From FEN-1297 sp964498065 (GTDB lineage: Bacteria; Bacteroidota; Ignavibacteria; Ignavibacteriales; Ignavibacteriaceae), in the NCBI GenBank assembly GCA_964498065.1, contig CAZCFZ010000063.1, positions 1-21,870 of the forward strand: 21,870 nt of DNA, given 5' to 3'. Positions 15,643 through 21,870 of this stretch are shown here, piece by piece (the stretch's first letter is position 1; each line of letters begins with the position of its first letter). A model generated the notes under the pieces. It was not told the origin of the DNA. It did no database searches and saw nothing but the letters and a program-made list of their open reading frames with translations. The translations under genes were made by a program, and so were the position numbers.

Positions 15643-16653
15643 ATGATTGATTTTAACAAGTTAAAAAAAATAATTGATACAAATAATTCCTTTTTATTAA
15701 CTACTCATGTTAATCCTGATGCCGATGCTATCGGATCGGAAATAGCTCTTTATCTCATTTTAAAAAAATTAGGAAAAAAAATTAAAATAGTAAATCATAG
15801 TACTACTCCATATAATCTGGAATTCCTTGATGTAGATAAAGTAATTGAAAAATATGATGAAGAAAAACATGCGGATATTTTTAATGAAGCAGACGTTTTA
15901 GCAGCTGTTGACTTTAATAGGTCCGATAGAGTTGTACGTATGCAGAAAAAATTTCTGGAATCAAAAAAAATGAAGATCTGTATTGATCATCATCAAGAGC
16001 CGGAAGATTTTGTTGATTATCTTTTTTGCGATACTGAATATTCTGCAACAGGTCAAATTCTTTATGATTTCATAAAAAAAACTTCCTTAGTTAAACTAAA
16101 CTACGAAATTGCATATCCGATATATGCTGCTATTATGACTGATACCGGCTCGTTCAGATTTGAAAGGACTACACCGGAAATTCACAGAATTGCGGCTGAC
16201 TTACTTGAATTAAAAGTTGTTCCGGGTGAAGTTTTTGATAAAATTTATGATCAAAGCAAATTCAGCAAAATTAAATTGATGGGCGAGGCTCTCAATTCTA
16301 TGCAACTATATGGTAATGAGAAAAAAATCGGATATATGGTGTTGCGTCAGGAATCTTTTAAATCTCTTGATGCTATTGAATCCGATACTGATGGTTTTGT
16401 TAATTTTTCATTATCCGTTGAAGGTGTCCAAATCGGATTATTGTTTATTGAGTTGAAACAAGGGTTTAAAGTCAGCTTTAGATCTAAAGGAACTATACCG
16501 GTTAATAAATTAGCTGCCGAATTCGGAGGAGGAGGACACATAAATGCAGCCGGCGCTAGAATATTTAACGGAAATCTTGATGATTATTTAAATAAGATTT
16601 TAAATAAAACAGAAGAATATTTAACAATAAATAAAGAGTATAATAATGTTTAA
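15643..16653 (+). CDS. nrnA: Bifunctional oligoribonuclease / pAp phosphatase (DHH family)
   Basis: A 336-residue cytoplasmic DHH/DHHA1 phosphoesterase. NrnA-type enzymes degrade very short RNAs (nano-RNA, also linear pGpG) and remove the 3'-phosphate from adenosine 3',5'-bisphosphate. Visible motifs are THVNPDADAIGS (residues 21-32, metal ligands His22, Asp26, Asp28), AAVDFNRSD (motif II), CIDHH at 113-117 (the DHH motif), MTDTGSFRF (motif IV) and the DHHA1 substrate-binding loop FGGGGHINAAGAR with His299. All catalytic motifs are intact and the length is normal. AAAGAAG just before ATG 15643 is a weak ribosome-binding site. The stop overlaps the start of the aminopeptidase gene by 8 bases, so the two are probably one operon. 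Confidence 0.93.
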   Translation: MIDFNKLKKIIDTNNSFLLTTHVNPDADAIGSEIALYLILKKLGKKIKIVNHSTTPYNLEFLDVDKVIEKYDEEKHADIFNEADVLAAVDFNRSDRVVRMQKKFLESKKMKICIDHHQEPEDFVDYLFCDTEYSATGQILYDFIKKTSLVKLNYEIAYPIYAAIMTDTGSFRFERTTPEIHRIAADLLELKVVPGEVFDKIYDQSKFSKIKLMGEALNSMQLYGNEKKIGYMVLRQESFKSLDAIESDTDGFVNFSLSVEGVQIGLLFIELKQGFKVSFRSKGTIPVNKLAAEFGGGGHINAAGARIFNGNLDDYLNKILNKTEEYLTINKEYNNV

Positions 16654-18145
16654 TCTCGTTATAAAATCAGGGGATAAAAAAATTGTTTATAAACCTTTAA
16701 GCATTAGTTTAAAGTATTTGGTTGATGAGAAAAAACTAAACCAGAGTTTGGGTAACCTATTAAAAGTTTTTAATATAAAAGTATCCGAGCTTCAGAAGAA
16801 AAGCTTTCTATCTAAAGAAGGGAGTGAAATAAGGCTGTCGAAACATGACGGCAAGCCGGATGAATTAATTATTTCAAAAGTTAAAACTGATAATAGTTTT
16901 TCTGCAGATTATTTTAGAAATCATTTAGCCGGCTTGCTGAATCAAATTAAAAATGAAGAGGTAAAAAACCTGCATATATTTATTCCCAAATTTGACTCAT
17001 TTAAAAAATATTTTGATAATGAAGAGTATTTCTATCAAACATTTATTGAAGGTATAATTTTGGGGAATTATTCTTTCGACAAATATTTATCCGAAAAAAA
17101 AGAGTTGAAAGATCTTTTCGTAAATTTTTATGCTGAAAACGGCAAATTATTAAAAGCTGCAATAACACGGGCATTAAATATTATGGAGGGAGTAATATTC
17201 ACAAAGAATTTACAAAATGAACCTGCAGTTGCTTTAACTCCGGATGTTTTGGCGAAACGCATAAATTCCGCATTAACAAAAGCAGGAGCAAAAGTAAAAG
17301 TATTTAATGAAAAAGAAATCAAAAAAAGAAAAATGGGCGGAGTTATGGCTGTCGGGAAAGGCAGTGATTTTCCTCCAAGATTTATCGTAATTGAATATAA
17401 CGGGACCGGTAAAAGTAAAAAGAAGAAAAAAATTGCTTTGGTTGGTAAAGGAGTTACTTTTGATTCAGGCGGCATTTCAATAAAACCGTCAGCTCATATG
17501 GGGGAAATGAAGGCGGATATGTCCGGAGCAGCAGTTGTTGCCGGCGTAATTTTAGCAGCCGCAAAAGCTCAATTGCCGGTTAATTTATTAGGAGTTATTC
17601 CTTCCGTTGAAAATATGCCTTCGGGTAAAGCTCTTAAACCGGGTGATATTATTCGAACTGCTTCCGGGAAAAGTATTGAAGTTGATGATACCGATGCAGA
17701 AGGCAGAATTATTTTATCGGACGCACTTGATTTTGCCTCAAAAGCAAAACCGGATGTTATTATTGACCTCGCCACCTTAACAGGAGCGGCAGTTGTTGCA
17801 TTGGGTGAAATTGTAGCCGGTTTATTTACTAAAAATGATAAGCTAGCAAATGATCTGTACAAAAACGGATTAAAAACATACGATCGCGTATGGCGGCTTC
17901 CTTTATGGGATGATTATAATAATTTGATAAAAAGTGATGTTGCTGATGTTAAAAATTTAGGTCCTCGATGGGGAGGAGCAATAACAGCTGCTAAATTTTT
18001 AGAACATTTTGTAGATAAGAAGATCCCCTGGGCTCATCTGGATATTGCTGGTCCTGCAATGGCTCATGAATTTAATAATTACACTAAAAAATATATGACG
18101 GGATTCGGAGTGAGGCTGTTGTTTGAGTATCTTTCAAACAATTAA
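16646..18145 (+). CDS. pepA: M17 leucyl aminopeptidase
   Basis: A 499-residue cytosolic M17 aminopeptidase that removes N-terminal residues from peptides in a two-metal active site. By comparison with E. coli PepA, the metal ligands are Lys268, Asp273, Asp291, Asp350 and Glu352, and the catalytic residues Lys280 and Arg354. The signature reads DDTDAEGRI where most family members have NTDAEGRL, a mild variation outside the ligands. GKGVTFDSGG and the late DIAGPAM are also typical. Residues 256-262 contain a run of lysines just before the catalytic core. ATG 16646 lies within the end of nrnA and has AAAGAG 7 bases upstream. The last 12 bases overlap the convergent lolD gene. Confidence 0.95.
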   Translation: MFNLVIKSGDKKIVYKPLSISLKYLVDEKKLNQSLGNLLKVFNIKVSELQKKSFLSKEGSEIRLSKHDGKPDELIISKVKTDNSFSADYFRNHLAGLLNQIKNEEVKNLHIFIPKFDSFKKYFDNEEYFYQTFIEGIILGNYSFDKYLSEKKELKDLFVNFYAENGKLLKAAITRALNIMEGVIFTKNLQNEPAVALTPDVLAKRINSALTKAGAKVKVFNEKEIKKRKMGGVMAVGKGSDFPPRFIVIEYNGTGKSKKKKKIALVGKGVTFDSGGISIKPSAHMGEMKADMSGAAVVAGVILAAAKAQLPVNLLGVIPSVENMPSGKALKPGDIIRTASGKSIEVDDTDAEGRIILSDALDFASKAKPDVIIDLATLTGAAVVALGEIVAGLFTKNDKLANDLYKNGLKTYDRVWRLPLWDDYNNLIKSDVADVKNLGPRWGGAITAAKFLEHFVDKKIPWAHLDIAGPAMAHEFNNYTKKYMTGFGVRLLFEYLSNN

Positions 18146-18817
18146 ACTTCCGTCTTTCATTTCAAAAACTTTATCGGCTAGTTTAACCAGACCGGCATTG
18201 TGTGTTACTATTACAAAGGTCATGTTAAATTTTTCTTTTAAGTTCAATAAAATTTGATGAACGATATCACTATTAGCTGAATCCAAATTTCCTGTCGGTT
18301 CATCTGCAAAAACTATTGCAGGGTCATTAGCCAATGCTCTGGCTACGGAAACCCGCTGCTGTTCACCACCGGATAATTCAGCGGGCTTATGATTCGCTCT
18401 TTCGGATAATCCTACATCATTAAGTAGATCAGAAGCTCTGCTTAATGCTTTTTCCATGGGGATATTATGTATCAGTTGAGGAATTGCTACATTTTCTTGA
18501 GCTGTAAATTCCGGCAGTAAATGATGGAATTGAAAAACAAATCCGATATTTATGTTACGGAACTTTGCTAATTTATCATCTGATAATTGAAAGATATTCT
18601 GGTCATCATATGTAACTGAACCGCTGTCTGGTCTATCCAGTCCTCCTAAAAGATGAAGTAATGTACTTTTACCTGCACCGGATGCACCAATAATTACGGA
18701 TATTTTGTTTTTTTCAATTTCCAGGGAAATTGATTTTAAAACTTCCAGTTTTATTTTTTTATTATTCTGATATGTCTTAACAAGATTATCAGCCTTTAGT
18801 ATAATTGAGTTGTTCAT
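18134..18817 (-). CDS. lolD: Lipoprotein-release ABC transporter ATPase (LolD)
   Basis: A 227-residue ABC ATPase of the LolD/MacB/FtsE class. Walker A GASGAGKS is at 44-51, the Q-loop Gln96, the signature LSGGE at 148-152, Walker B IVFADE ending at Glu173, the D-loop NLD, and the H-loop His206. It would power extraction of outer-membrane lipoproteins from the inner membrane to the periplasmic carrier LolA. It is the third gene of a minus-strand operon after two permeases, 29 bases behind the second, with no clear Shine-Dalgarno. Its stop (TGA, 18136-18134) lies inside the aminopeptidase gene, so the two genes overlap tail to tail by 12 bases. With two LolC/E-like permeases beside it, LolD is much likelier than FtsE or MacB. 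Confidence 0.9.
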   Translation of the reverse strand: MNNSIILKADNLVKTYQNNKKIKLEVLKSISLEIEKNKISVIIGASGAGKSTLLHLLGGLDRPDSGSVTYDDQNIFQLSDDKLAKFRNINIGFVFQFHHLLPEFTAQENVAIPQLIHNIPMEKALSRASDLLNDVGLSERANHKPAELSGGEQQRVSVARALANDPAIVFADEPTGNLDSANSDIVHQILLNLKEKFNMTFVIVTHNAGLVKLADKVFEMKDGSLIV

Positions 18818-18846
18818 TAAATTTTATAATATTTATTAAATAATAT

Positions 18847-20079
18847 CTATTCCCATTTTATTGCTTCAAGCGGATTTACTTTAGCTGCCTTTTTCGCCGG
18901 GAAAAGTGACGCTAAAAATGTTAAAAGCATAGAAGCTCCGGAGACAAAAAAGAAATCGGAAATTCTAATTTGCAGCGGCAGCGCATCAATTTTATATTGT
19001 GTCGGATCTAAAGGATAAATTTTATAATGTAATTGAAGATAGCAGATAAAATATCCTATAAGTAAACCTGCTAAAGTTCCTATAATTCCGACTAATAAAC
19101 CTTCATACATAAATATTCTTGTAATAGATTTTTCACTTGCACCCATAGACCGAAGTATTCCAATATCACGCTTCTTTTCTATTACAGACATCGAAAGTGA
19201 TCCAAGTATGTTAAATGTTGCCACAGCAACTATTAGACATAATATTATATAGGCAGACCATCTTTCAATTTTCATTACCGTGTACAACTCTTTATGAAAA
19301 TCATACCACGTATTAACGCTGAATAATTTAGGATTCAATCTTTTCACAAGTTCGGCTTTAACATCAAATGACTGATTTGTGTTTTCCAGTCTTATATCAT
19401 AACCTTGAATCTTGTTGTAATATCCTAATAAGTTTTGAGCAGTCTTTAAATTTGTAAAAATATAAGATTCATCATATTCGTTATTTTCCGAACTGTAAAT
19501 TCCGCTAATAACAAATTTTTGAGTTCTGGGTAATGATAACTGTGTAATTGCCTGCTCAATTCCGATAGGAGATACAATGGTCACGGTATCACCTATTAAT
19601 AAGTTCAAGCGGTCAGCCAAAGTTAAACCTAGTATTGCTCTAGGAATCCCGTCTTGAGATTTAATATTAAATTTACCGAATATAATACTTTTATCAATTC
19701 CGTAAATATCGTTACCTGTTTTTTCTTGTATGCCTTTTAAATTTATTACTTGATAGTTGCCTGATTTGTAAACTATAACTTTTCCGCTTACATATGGAGC
19801 AAACTTTTGAATTTCAGAAGTGTTTTTAAGAACAGAATCCAATTCGGCTTGTTTATTAAAACCTTCCTGAGAAATTATTTCTACCCTTACATCCGGATCA
19901 AAATTCATTAAAAAGGAAGTGACTAAGCTTCCGAATCCGTTAAATACGGAAAGGACTACAATTAAAGCAGCAACACCGATAGTAATGCCTGTGATAGATA
20001 TAAGAGAAATTATGGTTATGAAATTTATCTTGTGTTTAGATATTAAGTAACGTTTCGATATGAAAGATTCGAATTTCAT
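18847..20079 (-). CDS. lolC/lolE: LolC/LolE-family lipoprotein-release permease (second)
   Basis: A 410-residue inner-membrane permease of the FtsX/MacB fold. There is one N-terminal helix (about 20-46, after the amphipathic FISKRYLISK start), a large periplasmic domain (about 50-270), and three C-terminal helices (about 275-300, 325-350 and 370-395). The cytoplasmic segment EKKRDIGILRSMGAS between helices 2 and 3 is the conserved coupling helix that contacts the ATPase. It would form a heterodimer with the similar upstream permease and drive lipoprotein release with LolD. Its ATG overlaps the TAA of the upstream permease by one base (TAATG), so it is translationally coupled. Which of the two corresponds to LolC or LolE cannot be assigned by eye. 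Confidence 0.88.
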   Translation of the reverse strand: MKFESFISKRYLISKHKINFITIISLISITGITIGVAALIVVLSVFNGFGSLVTSFLMNFDPDVRVEIISQEGFNKQAELDSVLKNTSEIQKFAPYVSGKVIVYKSGNYQVINLKGIQEKTGNDIYGIDKSIIFGKFNIKSQDGIPRAILGLTLADRLNLLIGDTVTIVSPIGIEQAITQLSLPRTQKFVISGIYSSENNEYDESYIFTNLKTAQNLLGYYNKIQGYDIRLENTNQSFDVKAELVKRLNPKLFSVNTWYDFHKELYTVMKIERWSAYIILCLIVAVATFNILGSLSMSVIEKKRDIGILRSMGASEKSITRIFMYEGLLVGIIGTLAGLLIGYFICYLQLHYKIYPLDPTQYKIDALPLQIRISDFFFVSGASMLLTFLASLFPAKKAAKVNPLEAIKWE

Positions 20080-21302
20080 TAACTAAACCGCAATGTGGAT
20101 ACCGGTTGAATTTTAGACGCAACATAACTTGGAATGAAAGAGGCTGCAATGCACAATATAAATGTTAAAACTGACACAATAATAAAAATACCGGGTGTAA
20201 GATATATTGGAACTGTCGACATAAAATATACGGATGAAGGAATAGAGATAATTTTGTATCTGAACTGTAATTCAGTTAAAACAAAAGCAATTAAATTTCC
20301 AATTATAATTCCGGTTAAGGCAAGATAAATACCCTGGTAAATAAAAATTGAAATTATCTGTTTTTTATCGGCTCCTAAACTTTTTAAAACTCCAATTTCA
20401 TTAGTCTTTTCTAATACAACCATTAACAAAGTCCCGATAATATTAAATACAGCAACAATTATTATTAAACCTAGAATTATAGGTATAGGCTTTTTTTGTA
20501 ATTCTATCCACGTAAAAATGTTACGGTGTATTTGATAAATGGATCTCGTTGCGTATGGATAGCTTAAATTATTCGTTAAATAAATTGTTAAACTGTCAAT
20601 TTTGGAAATATTATTCAGCCGGATATCGTATCCTGTTATATCATTTCCGATATTAAATAATTTCTGAGCAGTTTTGATGTTTATATAGGCAATTAAATCG
20701 TCATAGGCTGCCATTCCGCTTTCAAAAATACCTGTTATTCTAAATTGCTCTATGTTCGGTAAATTAGCAGGGGAGGGAATTTGATTTTTATTAAGCGCAA
20801 ATATAGTAACTTTGTCTCCGACTTTAACCAGGAGCTTATCTGCAAGTTTCTTTCCGATAATTATTGATGGTAAACTTGAATCATTATTAAGATCGAAACT
20901 CCCTTGGATAATATCTCCTTTCACCCCTTTCCAATTGTCTTCCGGTCTTATGCCTTTTATGTTAACACCGTCTTTAATTAACTTACTGCTGATTATAGCC
21001 AGCTCAGAAACGAACGGATTTATTGATTCTCCGTAAGGTGCTATCTTTTTTTGTAATTTTGGAAGAACTTCATGATAATCGGGTAATGTTCCTGTGTAGG
21101 ATGTTATTTGAATATGCGAATCAAAATTTGTTATTTTATTTATGATAGTTCTAGAAAATCCGTTAAGAATACTTAAAGCGATTATTAAAGTAGCAACACC
21201 CAAAGATATCCCTATAATTGATATTGTGGAAATAAAGGTAATGAACCCGGAATCTTTTTTAGAGAAAGTATATTTTTTTGAGATATAAAAGGGAAATGAC
21301 AT
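20079..21302 (-). CDS. lolC/lolE: LolC/LolE-family lipoprotein-release permease (first)
   Basis: A 407-residue paralogue of the next gene with the same layout: N-terminal YISKKYTFSKKDSGFI, helix 1 at about 20-47, a periplasmic domain, helices at about 273-297, 315-345 and 370-395, and the coupling segment EKTNEIGVLKSLGAD. The two proteins align along their length but differ strongly in the periplasmic domain, as expected for an asymmetric LolC-LolE pair rather than a recent duplication. It is the first gene of the minus-strand operon. Its promoter should lie in the 208-base AT-rich gap before tRNA-Pro, where I find no clear minus-strand hexamers. Confidence 0.87.
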   Translation of the reverse strand: MSFPFYISKKYTFSKKDSGFITFISTISIIGISLGVATLIIALSILNGFSRTIINKITNFDSHIQITSYTGTLPDYHEVLPKLQKKIAPYGESINPFVSELAIISSKLIKDGVNIKGIRPEDNWKGVKGDIIQGSFDLNNDSSLPSIIIGKKLADKLLVKVGDKVTIFALNKNQIPSPANLPNIEQFRITGIFESGMAAYDDLIAYINIKTAQKLFNIGNDITGYDIRLNNISKIDSLTIYLTNNLSYPYATRSIYQIHRNIFTWIELQKKPIPIILGLIIIVAVFNIIGTLLMVVLEKTNEIGVLKSLGADKKQIISIFIYQGIYLALTGIIIGNLIAFVLTELQFRYKIISIPSSVYFMSTVPIYLTPGIFIIVSVLTFILCIAASFIPSYVASKIQPVSTLRFS

Positions 21303-21450
21303 TAAATAATTGATGATTTAAATTTTTCTTATTTGTTAATTTAAAAAAGAATTAGCATACATAAAAATGAAATAGAAATGGTTATTTTTTTGAAAATTGT
21401 ATTCTAAATTTATAAAAATTAGAGATTCGTTTCTTTGTTTTTTTGAGCGC

Positions 21451-21456
21451 TATAAT
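21451..21456 (+). promoter_or_regulatory. Possible -10 element for the tRNA cluster
   Basis: TATAAT matches the sigma-70 -10 consensus and lies 54 bases before tRNA-Pro on the same strand. No good -35 hexamer sits at normal spacing, and the region is so AT-rich that a chance match is likely. Confidence 0.22.
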
Positions 21457-21510
21457 ATATATTTAATATTCTATTTTAAAATAGTTAGGCAAAAATTTAG
21501 AATTGGAAAT

Positions 21511-21586
21511 CGGGGCGTAGCGTAGCCCGGTTCATCGCGCCTGCTTTGGGAGCAGGAGGTCGCAGGTTCGAATCCTGCCGCCCCGA
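21511..21586 (+). tRNA. tRNA-Pro (anticodon TGG)
   Basis: A complete cloverleaf: acceptor CGGGGCG (21511-21517) with CGCCCCG (21579-21585) and discriminator A; anticodon stem CCTGC/GCAGG with loop TTTGGGA, anticodon TGG (21547-21549); T-arm GCAGG-TTCGAAT-CCTGC. CCA is not encoded. The TGG anticodon reads CCA and, by wobble, other Pro codons. Confidence 0.96.
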
Positions 21587-21638
21587 CTTGAAAAAATGTT
21601 CTTATAAAATTTGTTATAAATTCAATTTAAACTAATTT

Positions 21639-21712
21639 GCGCCCGTAGCTCAATTGGATAGAGCAACAGCCTTCTAAGCTGTAGGTTAGTGGTTCGATTC
21701 CACTCGGGCGTA
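21639..21712 (+). tRNA. tRNA-Arg (anticodon TCT)
   Basis: Acceptor GCGCCCG (21639-21645) pairs with CGGGCGT (21705-21711) through a terminal G-U; discriminator A. The anticodon stem ACAGC/GCTGT holds loop CTTCTAA, anticodon TCT (21673-21675), reading AGA/AGG. T-arm AGTGG-TTCGATT-CCACT. CCA is not encoded. It lies 52 bases after tRNA-Pro. Confidence 0.96.
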
Positions 21713-21821
21713 CGAGATAATTAAAAATTTATATTACTCAATTATTTCTTATTATTGATTTCTAAATTTCTGATCAATGTTTTAATTATTCATTGAAAAT
21801 TGTTAATTTTTAATTATACAT

Positions 21822-21870
21822 GGTGGGCGTAGCTCAGTTGGTTAGAGTATCAGGTTGTGGCCCTGAGGGT
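21822..21870 (+). tRNA. tRNA-His (anticodon GTG), cut by the window end
   Basis: GTGGGCG (21823-21829) is preceded by G, giving the extra 5' G typical of tRNA-His. A D-arm with GCTCAGTTGGTTAGAGT and anticodon stem TCAGG/CCTGA with loop TTGTGGC follow; anticodon GTG is at 21857-21859. The T-arm and 3' acceptor half lie beyond the window. Confidence 0.93.

Noticed and set aside
15961..15972. A8 runs in nrnA (around 15663 and 15963) as slippage sites
   Set aside because: Such A runs are ordinary in a genome this AT-rich, and the gene is housekeeping.
17128..17862. Minus-strand open frames of 97-115 codons across the aminopeptidase gene
   Set aside because: They are antisense to the conserved M17 catalytic core and arise from its codon bias.
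21511..21870. tRNA cluster as an integration site with attachment repeats
   Set aside because: I saw no duplicated tRNA 3' end, integrase or phage-like gene in the window.
1..21870. CRISPR arrays, insertion sequences, rRNA genes, transposases
   Set aside because: I saw no regularly spaced repeats, terminal inverted repeats with a transposase, or rRNA segments.

Overview
The window is AT-rich (roughly one third G+C by eye) and looks like a chromosomal segment from the Bacteroidota/Ignavibacteria side of the FCB group. The evidence is a TANFOR-like giant exported protein, a two-component propeller sensor kinase (Reg_prop blades plus Y_Y_Y), signal peptides that all end in Ala-Gln (the Bacteroidetes 'Q-rule'), mostly weak Shine-Dalgarno sequences, and a 2-oxoacid:ferredoxin oxidoreductase. 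An Ignavibacteria-type anaerobe or facultative organism is my best guess. No marker here fixes the genus.

Layout. (1) 1-1207: the 3' end of korA and complete korB, translationally overlapped and closed by a clear intrinsic terminator at 1244. (2) 1208-1576: a 369-base gap with the terminator, a 7-2-7 inverted repeat and a leader that can form two mutually exclusive hairpins. (3) 1577-11698: a run of four co-directional genes for exported proteins. They are a 1772-residue TANFOR-like protein, a 194-residue orphan, a five-to-six FN3 repeat protein, and an outer-membrane beta-barrel carrying a Kre9/KNH-like Ig domain and a G8 homopolymer. (4) 11699-15466: an intergenic region rich in dyads, then a membrane sensor kinase with an exported propeller and a NarL/LuxR-type response regulator. 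(5) 15643-18145: housekeeping nrnA (DHH phosphoesterase) and an M17 leucyl aminopeptidase, overlapping by 8 bases. (6) 18134-21302, minus strand: a lipoprotein-release ABC transporter (two FtsX/LolC-E permeases and LolD), whose last gene overlaps the aminopeptidase gene tail to tail. (7) 21511-21870: tRNA-Pro(TGG), tRNA-Arg(TCT) and the 5' part of tRNA-His(GTG).

How the genes may work together. The four exported proteins look like a cell-surface assembly: a barrel in the outer membrane, a very large beta-rich periplasmic or surface partner, an FN3 scaffold and a small partner. The neighbouring propeller kinase and NarL-type regulator are plausible controllers, and the dyads before the structural operon and before the kinase gene are candidate operators. 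That functional link is inference from gene order. Nothing in the sequence proves a role for the TANFOR-type cluster, which makes 1577-15466 the most interesting part of the window.
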